Shown piece after piece: positions 1 to 9,610 of a stretch of DNA of 64,000 bases. The stretch covers positions 1-64,000 of the forward strand of contig JACKAT010000026.1 of NCBI GenBank assembly GCA_020634935.1. Direction: 5' to 3'. The translations under genes and the position numbers were made by a program. The stretch is from Anaerolineales bacterium. Its GTDB lineage: Bacteria > Chloroflexota > Anaerolineae > 4572-78 > J111. Position 1 is the first letter of the stretch, and every line of letters begins with the position of its first letter. Under the pieces are notes generated by a model. The model was not told where the DNA came from and searched no databases. It saw only the letters and a program-made list of their open reading frames with translations.

Positions 1-47
1 AGCCAGGTAGTTGAATAGACATCCGGTACGTCTAACTAAATGTTTTA

Positions 48-85
48 GAGGTGACAGTCACCGTTGAAATGATGGCTGTCACCTC
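48..85. repeat. Short palindrome, GTGACAGTCAC family
   Basis: Arms GAGGTGACAGTCACC and GGCTGTCACCTC face each other just upstream of the kinase gene. The core GGTGACAGTCAC is shared with longer elements near 17.7, 18.7 and 36.3 kb. The outer arms seen in those copies (TTACGCAGTT/AACTGCGTAA) are absent here, so this is a partial or degenerate copy. Confidence 0.7.
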
Positions 86-100
86 AATGCGGAGCAGCGA

Positions 101-1675
101 ATGAGTCAGGACTTGCCCGGCTACTCGTTTGGGCAATACAGAATTGTAGACATTGTGGGACAAGGGGGCATGGCCACCGTCTACAAAGCCTACCAGCCCT
201 CCGTTGATCGCTACGTGGCGATCAAAATGTTGTCCCCGGACTTAACCCAGGACGAAAACTTCGTCAAGCGCTTTGAAAGCGAGGCCAAAGCCGTGGCCTC
301 GCTTGAGCATCCCCACATCTTACCCCTGTTCGATTTTGGCGAATTGAACGGCACCTATTACATCGTCATGCGTCTGGTTGAGAGCGGCACGCTGGCCGAT
401 TTAATTTATCGAGAAGCCAGCATTCCCCACGAACAGATCGTTAAATTCATCACCGATATTGCGGCGGCGCTTGACTATGCCCACAGTCGCGGGGTGGTAC
501 ACCGTGATATCAAATCCAGTAACATTCTGGTTGATCCCCTCAACGAGGTCTTTCTGGCCGACTTTGGTCTGGCTAAAATGATGCACGGGCCTTACAACCC
601 TCGCGTCACCGATACCGGGACCGTCGTCGGCACCGCCGCTTATATGGCCCCCGAACGAGCCGCCGGCGACCCGATTGACGGCCGCAGCGACATCTACTCG
701 CTGGGGGTCGTTCTGTTTGAGCTGCTGGCCGGTCAACTTCCGTTCGATGGGGATACGCCCATGGCTGTCGCCCTTAAACATATTCAAGATCCGATCCCGT
801 CCGTGCGAGCGATCAACCCCGGCGTCCCGCCCGCGTTTGAGGCTGTCGTTTCCAAAGGGATGGCCAAGTGGCCCGATGAACGCTACCAAACCACTCAAGA
901 GATGGCCACGGCGCTGCAAGCAGCCTGGCGTCAGGCAACCGCCGAAGCCGATACGGTGTCCCCTGACCAGCTCCACGAGCCTACAGTCCCCAACGATCCC
1001 ACTCAACCGCTGCCGGCCCAACCTGATACCGCTACCCAACCCACGGTGGTTCAGCCCGCCCCGGTTGACGCCGCCCAGGAATTGGACTTAAAGCCCACCC
1101 GTGTCCGTTGGATTTGGATCGGGGCGGCTACGGCGATGATCTTAATTGCCGCCTGGCTGTGGCTGCGTCCGGTCCGCTCAACCCTTCCGGCTAACTCGAT
1201 CCTAAATAGTGTCTCGATCGGTGCCGGCATACTCGACGACGTAGGTACGCTGGAAAGCCGCCATCCTCGCACCAACTATTCCCGCCAGCCGTTCGAGCAT
1301 GGGGTGATGCTGTGGTGGGACAATCCGACCGGTGCGGAAGAGATCATTTTTGTCATCCCCGACGGCAACACCCATAACCAAGGTGACGATTGGTCACGCT
1401 ATAAAAATACCTGGACTTCGGCCGGCGATCCGGTTTTTCCGCCTGACTGTCCGGAAGCTAAAGATCCCTTCGGCCCAATGATGGGTTTTGGTAAGCTGTG
1501 GTGCTACAACGCCGCAGTTAACAACGCGCTTGGAGCGCCCACAGGTGAAGAATTCGCCAAGAACGACGCGACCGTTGAACTATTCAGTAACGCGGTTGTC
1601 TTTGCCGTTCCAGTCGACCATGAGATCTGGGTTTTATGGGAAGATGGGCGATGGATAAAAAATATAACTGAATAA
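101..1675 (+). CDS. Membrane-anchored PknB-type Ser/Thr protein kinase
   Basis: Eukaryotic-like Ser/Thr kinase of 524 aa. Glycine-rich loop GQGGMATV at residues 20-27, ATP-binding Lys42 in VAIK, catalytic loop HRDIKSSN at 134-141, DFG at 154-156, and an APE motif (MAPERA). All key residues are intact, so it should be active. A Pro/Thr-rich linker follows, then one membrane helix (about 337-358) and a roughly 165-residue outer domain that I do not recognise. The layout is cytoplasmic kinase, one TM, external sensor, but no PASTA repeats are visible. The ATG follows a GCGGAG ribosome-binding sequence. The next gene, a Yip1-like membrane protein, starts about 40 bp downstream and may be co-transcribed. 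Substrates cannot be predicted. Confidence 0.93.
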   Translation: MSQDLPGYSFGQYRIVDIVGQGGMATVYKAYQPSVDRYVAIKMLSPDLTQDENFVKRFESEAKAVASLEHPHILPLFDFGELNGTYYIVMRLVESGTLADLIYREASIPHEQIVKFITDIAAALDYAHSRGVVHRDIKSSNILVDPLNEVFLADFGLAKMMHGPYNPRVTDTGTVVGTAAYMAPERAAGDPIDGRSDIYSLGVVLFELLAGQLPFDGDTPMAVALKHIQDPIPSVRAINPGVPPAFEAVVSKGMAKWPDERYQTTQEMATALQAAWRQATAEADTVSPDQLHEPTVPNDPTQPLPAQPDTATQPTVVQPAPVDAAQELDLKPTRVRWIWIGAATAMILIAAWLWLRPVRSTLPANSILNSVSIGAGILDDVGTLESRHPRTNYSRQPFEHGVMLWWDNPTGAEEIIFVIPDGNTHNQGDDWSRYKNTWTSAGDPVFPPDCPEAKDPFGPMMGFGKLWCYNAAVNNALGAPTGEEFAKNDATVELFSNAVVFAVPVDHEIWVLWEDGRWIKNITE

Positions 1676-1714
1676 ACAAATTATCTGGGTTGTTGAAAGC
1701 TTTAGGAGGAATTG

Positions 1715-2311
1715 ATGCTTAATAGAATAATAGGCGTCTTGCGCCTAAACGTCGCTACATTTGAAGAAATCGAGCACGATGAAAGCGCCACCGGTCAGGC
1801 AGCGATTATCGTCGCCGTGGTCGCCATTTTGTCGGCCATTGGGGGTTTCTTTGGGGCGCAAACCGGCAACGCCGTGATGCGGCAGTTGGAACAACAGTTG
1901 GGCGGCCAGGGTATCGATCCGTCCATGATGGATTTCGCGGCGGTCAGCCCTATCGGCGGAGCCTTAGGCGCCTTTTTTGCTGCTTTTGTTAGCTGGATAT
2001 TGTGGTCGGTGCTGACCTACTTGATCGGCACTAATCTCTTTAAAGGCCAAGCCACCATGGGCGAGATGCTGCGCGTGCTGGGTTTTGCCCAGGCCCCCCG
2101 TCTATTGGGCATTTTCAGCTTCATTCCATGCCTGGGAACGCTTATCGTGCTGGTTGCGGCTATCTGGAGTTTAGTGGCCGGCTTCATTGCCGTTCGCCAG
2201 GGGCTTGACATTGATAACACGCAAACGGCCATCACCGTTATTATAAGTTGGTTGGTGGCTGTGCTAGTTAATATTTGCGTCTTGGGTCCCATCTTTGCCT
2301 TACTGACCTAA
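1715..2311 (+). CDS. Yip1-family polytopic membrane protein
   Basis: About 198 aa with four to five hydrophobic helices. The pattern (charged N-terminus, an early helix AIIVAVVAILSAIGGFFGA, then conserved W-x-L and small-residue helices) fits the bacterial YIP1 domain family, integral membrane proteins of unknown biochemical role. The ATG at 1715 is chosen because AGGAGGA lies four bases upstream. A TTG at 1712 would be too close to it. It lies about 40 bp after the kinase gene on the same strand, so it could be a partner or substrate, though nothing in the sequence proves that. Confidence 0.75.
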   Translation: MLNRIIGVLRLNVATFEEIEHDESATGQAAIIVAVVAILSAIGGFFGAQTGNAVMRQLEQQLGGQGIDPSMMDFAAVSPIGGALGAFFAAFVSWILWSVLTYLIGTNLFKGQATMGEMLRVLGFAQAPRLLGIFSFIPCLGTLIVLVAAIWSLVAGFIAVRQGLDIDNTQTAITVIISWLVAVLVNICVLGPIFALLT

Positions 2312-2390
2312 CTTAGAAAATAACGATGCGGATGATCGGCGCTTTTATTCAACTTGAATACCTGTTAGTCATCCACTTTGTGAAATACAG

Positions 2391-2540
2391 ACCTGGAGCA
2401 TCAAAGTTTACTTTGACCTAACCTGGAGCGTCAAAGTTTACTTTGACCTAACCTGGAGCGTCAAAGTTTACTTTGACCTAACCTGGAGCGTCAAAGTTTA
2501 CTTTGACCTAACCTGGAGCGTCAAAGTTTACTTTGACCTA
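2391..2540. repeat. Tandem repeat, 5 x 30 bp
   Basis: Five nearly identical 30-bp units, each containing the palindrome CAAAGTTTACTTTG. The first copy differs by one base (GAGCA for GAGCG). The same palindrome occurs in dispersed elements at 8.2 kb and 55.7-56.0 kb, so this is a local expansion of a genome-wide motif. The rest of the 2312-2733 spacer holds a small hairpin at about 2588-2608 and a palindrome at 2683-2708. Confidence 0.95.
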
Positions 2541-2682
2541 ACCGTGAATGACAAAGCAAGCTTGGTTGCTCCTATATTTTCCTTTGCACCGTCGTCTCAA
2601 CCGAGACGGTCAGGCTCCTTTGTAAAATAAATTCCAGGGTGCCTGACACAAGCTGCACAACTGCAACAAGAATAAAAATCCC

Positions 2683-2708
2683 GTAGGGCAAACTTAAGTT
2701 TGCCCTAC
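2683..2708. repeat. 26-bp palindrome GTAGGGCA...TGCCCTAC
   Basis: A perfect 26-bp palindrome about 25 bp upstream of the LysM/META gene start. Near-identical palindromes (GTAGGACAAACTTAAG type) occur at 55616-55641 and 61104-61143, each time shortly upstream of a secreted-protein gene. It may act in the leader mRNA or be a mobile hairpin. Confidence 0.8.
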
Positions 2709-2733
2709 AAAATCTATTTCAATGGAGAATACT

Positions 2734-5292
2734 ATGAACAAAATCTACAAACCGTTTTATCTTATGGCCATTCTGGCCCTCTTGGTCACCCTGCTACCGG
2801 CCACTACGCAGGCTCAGGACGATGTCGTCTGCGAGTCGGAAGTGACCGTGGCTGAGGGTGATTGGCTGTCAACCATCGCCAACGATGCCTACGGGGATCC
2901 CACCCTGTACACCGCCATTGCGGCCGCCACCAATCTCAAAGCCCAAACCGACAGCACCTTCGCCACCATCACCAGCAACGATGTCATCGAACCGGGCTGG
3001 AAGCTGTGCGTTCCTGATCAAGCCACGGCCGCAGCGCTGTCGGCTGCTCCCCCGGCTGCCGCCGCTACGGGCTTGACCGTTGACCAACTGGCCAACGCCA
3101 CCTACAGCGGTATCTATGATGATCAGGCGGTGACCCTAACCGAAGGCAATTACGAAGGCGAACCGTTCACCGCCGACTCACCGATTCGGCCAACCGTGAA
3201 TTTTAATCCTAACGAAGTCGCTTTTGGCGATCTCAATAGCGACGGCGTTGACGATGCGGTGGTCCTGCTGAGTGAAAATTCCGGCGGCACCGGCACCTTT
3301 ATTTACTTAGCCGCCGTCATCAATCAAGACGGCCAGCCAACCAACGTCGCCACAACCCAACTGCCCGGTAACGACCCCCAGCTCAAATCGATGACCCTCG
3401 ACGGCGGACAGATCATCTTAGACGTGGTCACGCAAGGGCCGGATGATGCCGAGTGCTGCGCCACGGCTAAACAGCGTTGGACCTACGCTTTACAAGACAA
3501 TGCCTTGACACAAGTCAGCGTCGAAGATTTGGGCAAGGTCTCCCTGGCCGACTTGAACGGCACAAGCTGGCGGCTGGTTGATTTCAACTTTGATCAACAG
3601 CCGGTTCCGGACGAGGTCGATATTACCGCTAATTTCTCGGAAGGGCAGATGAGTGGGTTCGCCGGTTGTAACAACTACACCACCTCGATTACCACCGAAG
3701 GGGAGTTCGCCCAAAGTTTGGTCGTTAGCCCCATCGCCGCCACGCTGATGGCCTGTCCCGAACCCGGTATGAGTTTGGAAACCCAGTATCTGGCCGCGCT
3801 GCAAAGCGTTAGCCAATGGAGTTACCTGGCCGCCCACCTGGCCCTGACCTATGAAACCGAGGATGGCGGGATCACGACGCTCATGTTCGAGCCGGTGGCT
3901 AACGAAGCCGCCGCCCCCGCCGAGAGCAGCCCGGCCTTAACCCGCGCACAACTGGCCAGCGCCACCTACAGCGGCATCTACGACGAGCCGGTCACCCTGA
4001 CCGACGGGCGCTATGAAGGCGAACCGTTTGTTGAAGGTGACGCCTCCCGGCCGACCGTGACCCTGGCCAACGCCGCGCCGCTTATGGGCGACCTCAACGG
4101 CGACGGCGTCGATGATGCGGTCGTCTTCCTGGAAGAAAACTCCGGCGGCACCGGTCACTTCGTCTATGTGGCGGCTCAACTCAACCAAGGCGGCCAGCCG
4201 GTCGATGCCGGCACGGTACTGATTGAAGATCGAATTCAGATCAAATCGGCAGCCATCGCAAACGGCCAAGTCATGCTCGAAATTGTGACTGATGGGCCGG
4301 GCGACGCCGCCTGCTGCAAGAGCCACAAGGCCCATAAAACATATGCCTTACAAGATGGCCAACTGGCCGAGATTCCCGGACCGGAAGAAGAACGGGTCCG
4401 TATCTCCGCCGCCGATCTTAACGGCACCTCCTGGACTCTGGTCAACCTCAACTTTGATCAGCAGCCGGTTCTAACCGACACCGAAGTGACCATCAGCTTC
4501 CAAGACGGCCAGATCACCGGCTCCGGCGGCTGTAACACCTACAACACCGGCTTCACGCTGGGCGAAGACAATCCGTTCGTAATGACCATCAGCCCCGTGG
4601 CGGCGACCCGCAAGGCCTGCCCCGATCCCATTCTCAATCAAGAAACGGCCTACTTCACCGACCTGCAAAATGTCAGCCTGTGGGGCTACAACGTCGGCCA
4701 ACTGGCGATGTCCTACCGCACCGATGATGGCGGCTTCGGCACGCTCCTGTTTGCGCCGCCGGCCCCCGCCGCCGCCGCTTCCGGCGAGACCGAGATGAGC
4801 GCCACCGAAGTCATCGACTTTACGCCCGCCGATATCCCCACCGAAACCCAATCTGGCTCCTGCTTTACCAACGCCATTGGCCTGGGGCGGGCTGATGCCT
4901 GGCGCTGCACCGTGGGCAACCAGATTTACGATCCCTGCTTTGCCGTGGATGATAAGCCGACGGTCGTGTGTGATGCCAATCCCGCCACCGGCGCCACCGG
5001 CTTTGTGCTGGAGCTGACCGAACCGCTGCCGGAACCCGACGCCGGCGACTTATCACAGCCGTGGCTGGTCGAACTGGCCGACGGTCAGATCTGTGGTTTG
5101 ATGACCGGCACCATCCCCGGCGTCGATGATCGCGTGGCCCCTTATGGCTGTCCCGATGGCAGCTATCTGTTTGAGGGTTTCCAACAAGACGGCGACGTCT
5201 GGCTGGCGGAGAAGGCGGTCATCGGTCTCAATGACAATGGCTACTTTATCGAGCAATCGGCAATGGCGCCCATCAGCCGTATCTGGCAATAA
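2734..5292 (+). CDS. Secreted LysM protein with two FG-GAP-like/META repeats
   Basis: About 852 aa. Signal peptide (residues 1 to about 28, cut near TTQAQ), then a LysM-like domain (VAEGDWLSTIANDAYGD onward, roughly 35-95). Two long internal repeats follow, each made of an FG-GAP/EF-like segment (GDLNSDGVDDAVV, then GDLNGDGVDDAVV) and a META/HslJ-like domain (LNGTSWRLV...GCNNY and LNGTSWTLV...GCNTY). A Cys-containing C-terminal domain of unknown type ends the protein. The start at 2734 is chosen for the GGAG six bases upstream and the canonical signal peptide. It is probably exported and bound to cell-wall glycan. It is a paralogue in its N-terminus of the LysM genes at 56.0, 61.3 and 63.7 kb. 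Confidence 0.85.
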   Translation: MNKIYKPFYLMAILALLVTLLPATTQAQDDVVCESEVTVAEGDWLSTIANDAYGDPTLYTAIAAATNLKAQTDSTFATITSNDVIEPGWKLCVPDQATAAALSAAPPAAAATGLTVDQLANATYSGIYDDQAVTLTEGNYEGEPFTADSPIRPTVNFNPNEVAFGDLNSDGVDDAVVLLSENSGGTGTFIYLAAVINQDGQPTNVATTQLPGNDPQLKSMTLDGGQIILDVVTQGPDDAECCATAKQRWTYALQDNALTQVSVEDLGKVSLADLNGTSWRLVDFNFDQQPVPDEVDITANFSEGQMSGFAGCNNYTTSITTEGEFAQSLVVSPIAATLMACPEPGMSLETQYLAALQSVSQWSYLAAHLALTYETEDGGITTLMFEPVANEAAAPAESSPALTRAQLASATYSGIYDEPVTLTDGRYEGEPFVEGDASRPTVTLANAAPLMGDLNGDGVDDAVVFLEENSGGTGHFVYVAAQLNQGGQPVDAGTVLIEDRIQIKSAAIANGQVMLEIVTDGPGDAACCKSHKAHKTYALQDGQLAEIPGPEEERVRISAADLNGTSWTLVNLNFDQQPVLTDTEVTISFQDGQITGSGGCNTYNTGFTLGEDNPFVMTISPVAATRKACPDPILNQETAYFTDLQNVSLWGYNVGQLAMSYRTDDGGFGTLLFAPPAPAAAASGETEMSATEVIDFTPADIPTETQSGSCFTNAIGLGRADAWRCTVGNQIYDPCFAVDDKPTVVCDANPATGATGFVLELTEPLPEPDAGDLSQPWLVELADGQICGLMTGTIPGVDDRVAPYGCPDGSYLFEGFQQDGDVWLAEKAVIGLNDNGYFIEQSAMAPISRIWQ

Positions 5293-5443
5293 CGCCCGAA
5301 GCCGTCAACACCGAGTAGGGCAAATCGCTGATTTGTCCGTCATTCGGCCATAAAACAGTATTTTCACCAGCGGGGCAGGACCGATACTGCCCCGCTTATC
5401 ATTTACAAAAGAAACGTCATGATTGGCTGAAACCGATTGTTGC

Positions 5444-5606
5444 CTATAATAACTCAAGTTGCTATCCTTCCAGACCTTTAGGGTTTCGCCTATAATTTTG
5501 ACAAGAATTGACGTTAAATATCTAAATTTAGGTCGAGATAAGGCCCTTTCGGAAACCCTAAAGGTCTTTTCCCCGCAAGGTGGCAACTTGGGTTATAATA
5601 ATAACT
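5444..5606. repeat. Nested inverted repeat
   Basis: Outer arms TATAATAACTCAAGTTGC and GCAACTTGGGTTATAATA enclose inner arms AGACCTTTAGGGTTTC and GAAACCCTAAAGGTCT. The inner arms reappear at 54329-54422 and the outer arms resemble an element at 19210-19275. This is a dispersed non-coding element with no ORF. Confidence 0.8.
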
Positions 5607-5612
5607 TAACTT

Positions 5613-5795
5613 GATGGCGATCAAGGCCCGCAGAATCTCGCGACAGCTGATCACGATGGCGATCAAGGCCCGCAGAATCTCGCGACGACTGATCACGATG
5701 TCGATCAAGGCCCGCAGAATCTCGCGACGACTGATCACGATGTCGATCAACGCCCGCAGAATCTCGCGACGACTGATCACGATGGCGATTAGGGC
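5613..5795. repeat. Tandem repeat, 4 x 42 bp plus partial
   Basis: Unit begins GATGGCGATCAAGGCCCGCA and repeats at 5613, 5655, 5697 and 5739, with a decayed copy at 5781. Because 42 is a multiple of three, all frames stay open, producing apparent 70-90 aa ORFs on both strands. None has a ribosome-binding site, so I treat the array as non-coding. Confidence 0.93.
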
Positions 5796-5969
5796 ACGTC
5801 AAATCCGTCAGGAGGTCATGATGACCCTGATCGCCTCCTGCACCAGCCGGCAGGTACGCCCCCTACCGGTGAGTCAGGCATAACAGCGACAAGCTATGAA
5901 GCTAACGGCTGACAGCGGATAGCTAAACGCTGACAGCCAGACACGTCTAGTTTGATAAAGGTTTGGTCG

Positions 5970-8108
5970 ATGGCAGCTCAACCCAATAAAACCAACCCCA
6001 TTACCGGCGTCGATCCCCCTTCGCTGTCGCCATCAGAAGTACGGCTCAGGCTGCTCGAGTCGGCGGTAGCCCATACCAGAGACGGGGTGTTGATCACCGC
6101 AGCCGAACCGCTCAACGAGCCGGGACCGGCCATTATCTATGCCAACGACGCCTTTTGTCAGATGACCGGATACACTATGGCTGAGGTAATTGGCCAATCG
6201 CCCCGCTTTTTGCAAGGGCCGCAAACGGATCGGCGGTCGTTGGATAAAATCCGGCAAGCCCTCCTTAACCGAGAACCCATCCGGATCGAGTTAATCAACT
6301 ACCGCAAGGACGGTACCCCCTTTTGGGTGGAGTTAAATATTGCCCCGGTTTTTAACAACAGCGGCCAACTGACCCACTTCACCGCCATCCAACGCGAGAT
6401 CACCGACCTGAAGCAGGCCGAGGCCCAGCACGAACAACAACTGCGCTACGCCCAGGCATTGGCCCGCTGTTCCCAAACGCTGTTGGTCCCCGGCGGCACT
6501 GATGTGGAAAATCTCACTATATTGAATACGGCGTTGTCCCATTTAATGGAAGGCGTCCGGGTTTCTCGGGCTTGTCTATTCCAAAATTTTCACGATCCTG
6601 ACATCGGTTTTTGTTTCAGTATGGTGGCTGAGGCTACCGCCCCACGAATAAGGCCGAATTTACATCAACCGTTGTCCCAAAAGATCCCCTGGTCTCTCCT
6701 TCCGGAGGAAAATCGCCGGATATTGGAGTCTGGCCGACCACTGGGCGGACCCACTACGAGACTGTTCGCCACGGTACCGGATTTTCTGCAGCGATTGCTC
6801 GAAGACTCGATTCTTTCCGTCCAATTTTTCCCCATCCATTTCGGCGATTTGTGGTGGGGGTACGTCGGCTTTGACGATTGCCATGTGCCGCGGGAGTGGA
6901 ACGAACAGGATATTTTGCTGCTGGGTACCGCCGCCGAAATGATCGGGAATGTGCTACAGCGTTGGCAGGCCGAGCAGTCGCTGCGGACGGCGAATTTTCG
7001 GCTGAGCATTCTCCACCGGGCCACCCACCTGGTAGCGGCAGCGAAACTGGACCTGCAGCAGATTTATCGCGAGATCCATGCCGCCGTAAGCCGGTTGATG
7101 CCGGCGGAAGTGTTCATGGTCGAATTGATCTATGAGCATTTAGGGGAAGGCGAGACGGCTTATATGATCGATCGCGGTGGTTGCTGGCCCAATTATCGGT
7201 ATGAATTGGCCACCTCGTTTGCCGGTTATATGCTGCGCCGAGGCCATTCACTGCGTATCGACGACTTTAGCCAATTTCCCGAAGAAGAGTACAAATTTGA
7301 AATCGTGGGTGATCCGGAAGATACCCATTCCGGTCTGGCGGTGCTGCTGCACGGGCGAGAACGAGTTTTGGGCGTGTTATTTGTCCAGAGCTATGACCGC
7401 GAGGCTTACACAGCGGCCGATTTGGAAATGCTGGAATTGCTGGCCGCCCAGGCCGCTATTACGCTGGAAAATGTGCAGCTTTACCAACAAGCGCAAACGG
7501 TCGCTGTTGATGAAGAGCGCCATCGACTGGCCCGCGAACTGCACGACGCGGTCACCCAAACACTTTTTTCAGCCAGCCTGATCGCCGAGGCGCTGCCTGA
7601 GGCCTGGGAGCGAGACCCGGCCAAGGGCCGGTACGGCCTAACCGAACTGCGCCAATTGACCCGCAGCGCCCTGGCCGAGATGCGGACGCTGCTGTTAGAG
7701 CTGCGGCCGGCCTCATTGACCGAAAAACCCCTGGCCAACAGTCTAAAACATCTGAGCGAAGCCATGCTGCAACGTTTCAAAATCCCTTTTGAATTAACCG
7801 TGGCAGGCGACAGCCTGCTGCCGCCAGACCTGCAAGTGGCCGTCTATCGGATCACCCAAGAGGCCCTTAATAATATCGTCAAACACGCGAATGCCGGGCG
7901 GGTCACCATCTATTTGCACGGCCGGCCTGATTGGGTTGAACTCACGATTCACGACGACGGACTGGGGTTCGACCGCGAAATGGTTCCACCCGACCACTTG
8001 GGGTTGGGGATCATGCGCGAACGAGCCGAAGCCGTGGGCGCAGTGTTAACTATCAACAGTCGGGCCGGTCAGGGTACACACGTTCACCTGATTTGGAAAA
8101 AGAGCTAG
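5970..8108 (+). CDS. PAS-GAF NarL-type sensor histidine kinase
   Basis: About 712 aa, soluble. A LOV-like PAS domain (about 25-150) carries SPRFLQG where photoactive LOV domains have N-C-R-F-L-Q, so the flavin-binding Cys is absent. Two GAF-like regions follow (about 165-335 and 345-500), then a HisKA_3 dimerisation helix with phospho-acceptor His525 in ARELHDAVTQ, and an HATPase domain with N box EALNNIVKHA and G box DDGLGFD. The ATG at 5970 is preferred over the upstream TTG because AAAGG precedes it. The adjacent downstream NarL-type response regulator is the obvious partner. The middle region is closely similar to that of the large kinase at 46.1 kb, so these are paralogous sensors. Confidence 0.93.
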   Translation: MAAQPNKTNPITGVDPPSLSPSEVRLRLLESAVAHTRDGVLITAAEPLNEPGPAIIYANDAFCQMTGYTMAEVIGQSPRFLQGPQTDRRSLDKIRQALLNREPIRIELINYRKDGTPFWVELNIAPVFNNSGQLTHFTAIQREITDLKQAEAQHEQQLRYAQALARCSQTLLVPGGTDVENLTILNTALSHLMEGVRVSRACLFQNFHDPDIGFCFSMVAEATAPRIRPNLHQPLSQKIPWSLLPEENRRILESGRPLGGPTTRLFATVPDFLQRLLEDSILSVQFFPIHFGDLWWGYVGFDDCHVPREWNEQDILLLGTAAEMIGNVLQRWQAEQSLRTANFRLSILHRATHLVAAAKLDLQQIYREIHAAVSRLMPAEVFMVELIYEHLGEGETAYMIDRGGCWPNYRYELATSFAGYMLRRGHSLRIDDFSQFPEEEYKFEIVGDPEDTHSGLAVLLHGRERVLGVLFVQSYDREAYTAADLEMLELLAAQAAITLENVQLYQQAQTVAVDEERHRLARELHDAVTQTLFSASLIAEALPEAWERDPAKGRYGLTELRQLTRSALAEMRTLLLELRPASLTEKPLANSLKHLSEAMLQRFKIPFELTVAGDSLLPPDLQVAVYRITQEALNNIVKHANAGRVTIYLHGRPDWVELTIHDDGLGFDREMVPPDHLGLGIMRERAEAVGAVLTINSRAGQGTHVHLIWKKS

Positions 8109-8165
8109 ATTTGTATAAACTAAAATCTCCGTCTATTTCTTCCAAACAAATTTTTGGATGTAGCA

Positions 8166-8223
8166 GAGCAACAAAGCTTGCTTTGTCATTCGCGAGCAGA
8201 TCAAAAGAAACTTTGACGCTCCA
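8166..8223. repeat. Double-hairpin element, CAAAGC/CTTTG type
   Basis: Two palindromes, ACAAAGCTTGCTTTGT and a degenerate CAAAAGAAACTTTG, bounded by GAGC and GCTCC. Same architecture as the copies repeated at 55.7-56.0 kb. It lies between the kinase and regulator genes. Confidence 0.65.
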
Positions 8224-8253
8224 GACCCTTACTTTAAGGAAGGATGGCTAACA

Positions 8254-8904
8254 ATGAGCGACGCAGCACCCATTCGGATTATAATTGTCGATGATCATGC
8301 TGTCGTTCGGGCCGGAATAAACTTCTTTCTTTCCACCATCAATGATATTGAGCTGGTTGGCGAAGCCAACAGCGGCGAAACCGCCATCACCTTGTGTGAC
8401 CAGCTTCAACCGGACATTGTCTTGATGGATATGATCATGCCAGGTCAGGGAGGCATTGTCGCTACCCGGACTATTTGCGAACGACACCCCCACATCCACG
8501 TTATTGCCTTAACCAGCTTTGCCGATAATGACCTGGTCCAAAGTGTATTGCAAGCGGGAGCCACCAGCTACTTGATGAAAGATGTTCCGCCCCATGAATT
8601 GGCGGCGGCTATTAGAGACTCTTACGCCGGCCGCGCTACGCTGGCCTCGGAAGCCGCTGAGGCCTTAATCCGGCAGGTGGTGCAGAACAAAAAGCCTCAG
8701 GCCAACACCGATTTAACTGAACGAGAAATGGCGGTCCTCACATTGATGGTTGAGGGGTTGAGCAACAAACAGATTGCTCAGCAGATAAACCTTAGCCCCA
8801 ACACCATCCGCACCCATGTTAGCAGTATCTTAGCCAAATTGGAGGCGACCAATCGGACGGAAGCGGTTCGGCTAGCGATTCAGTACAATTTGTTCCCTCA
8901 ATAA
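8254..8904 (+). CDS. NarL/FixJ-family response regulator
   Basis: 216 aa. Receiver domain with acidic pair D13-D14 and phospho-acceptor Asp59 (IVLMDMIMPG), followed by a LuxR-type helix-turn-helix (LTEREMAVLTLMVEGLSNKQ onward, ending in TNRTEAVRLA). AAGGAAGGA lies a few bases upstream of the ATG. It follows the PAS-GAF kinase, which should phosphorylate it. The target genes are not evident. Confidence 0.95.
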   Translation: MSDAAPIRIIIVDDHAVVRAGINFFLSTINDIELVGEANSGETAITLCDQLQPDIVLMDMIMPGQGGIVATRTICERHPHIHVIALTSFADNDLVQSVLQAGATSYLMKDVPPHELAAAIRDSYAGRATLASEAAEALIRQVVQNKKPQANTDLTEREMAVLTLMVEGLSNKQIAQQINLSPNTIRTHVSSILAKLEATNRTEAVRLAIQYNLFPQ

Positions 8905-9058
8905 CCCATCACAACCATCCATTTGTATGAGAGCCCTGTGCGACATTGAGATGAGAAAAAAAGATCCAGATGGACGACCAAAATAGCTGCAAGTGTTAGA
9001 TGTATCCATCGCTATTTTCCTTTACAATAGAGGGGAGTGTATCCAGCGAGGTGAGCTT

Positions 9059-9427
9059 GTGCGTACCTACATTGTCGCGGATCAACCCCAGCTACGGTCA
9101 GCCATCCAGTTTCTTTTAGATCATCAACCCAATATTAGAGTCGTCGATAGTATTGACCAAAAGAAAATTATCCTGGCCCAAATTGAGCTAGCCCGGCCGG
9201 AGTTAATTATGTTAGACTGGGATATGTTGGGTCAAGCCACGGTCGAACTTTTAATGCTACTGTGTAGGTCTAAGGAACGGCCCAGCATCTTAGTGTTAAG
9301 TTCTCGGCCCGAAGTCGAACAGGTCGCATTGCAAGCCGGGGCTGACGAGTTTATCTGTAAGAGCGACTCGCCGGAGAAGCTGATTGATATCCTGCACAAA
9401 TTTGTAAAGGAAAAGACCAACCTCTAA
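9059..9427 (+). CDS. Stand-alone receiver-like domain protein
   Basis: About 122 aa if started at the GTG at 9059, which has GAGGTGA four bases upstream. A GTG at 8993 would add 22 residues with no domain content and would place the -10-like TACAAT (9023-9028) inside the gene. The fold pattern is CheY-like: Asp53 in IMLDWDML is kept and the conserved Lys is present (ICKSD), but the acidic pair is reduced to Ala-Asp. There is no output domain. It may be a phosphate sink or a protein-interaction module for the neighbouring kinase pathway. Confidence 0.75.
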   Translation: MRTYIVADQPQLRSAIQFLLDHQPNIRVVDSIDQKKIILAQIELARPELIMLDWDMLGQATVELLMLLCRSKERPSILVLSSRPEVEQVALQAGADEFICKSDSPEKLIDILHKFVKEKTNL

Positions 9428-9610
9428 AAGCTTATCATTTTCATATTTCCCTTGACCACGACACCCCTCTACAAGATCAAATAAATCAGGAGCATCACCG
9501 AAGGTGATTACCGTGGGTACTATTGTGCGGTCTGGCAGAATACGCGTGTTGAGTCAGCCGGCAGCACATGGTTTGATTAAATTGTCTTGATTTCAAGAGG
9601 AGTATTTACT

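Noticed and set aside
2391..2540. CRISPR array
   Set aside because: Neither this nor any other array has unique spacers between repeats, and no cas gene is present.
5514..5883. Cationic repeat peptide (SIKARRISRRLIT units) or its minus-strand counterpart
   Set aside because: Arises from the 42-bp tandem array, with no ribosome-binding site before any start.
8993..9058. GTG at 8993 as start of the receiver gene
   Set aside because: It would include a -10-like box and lacks a ribosome-binding site. GTG 9059 has GAGGTGA.
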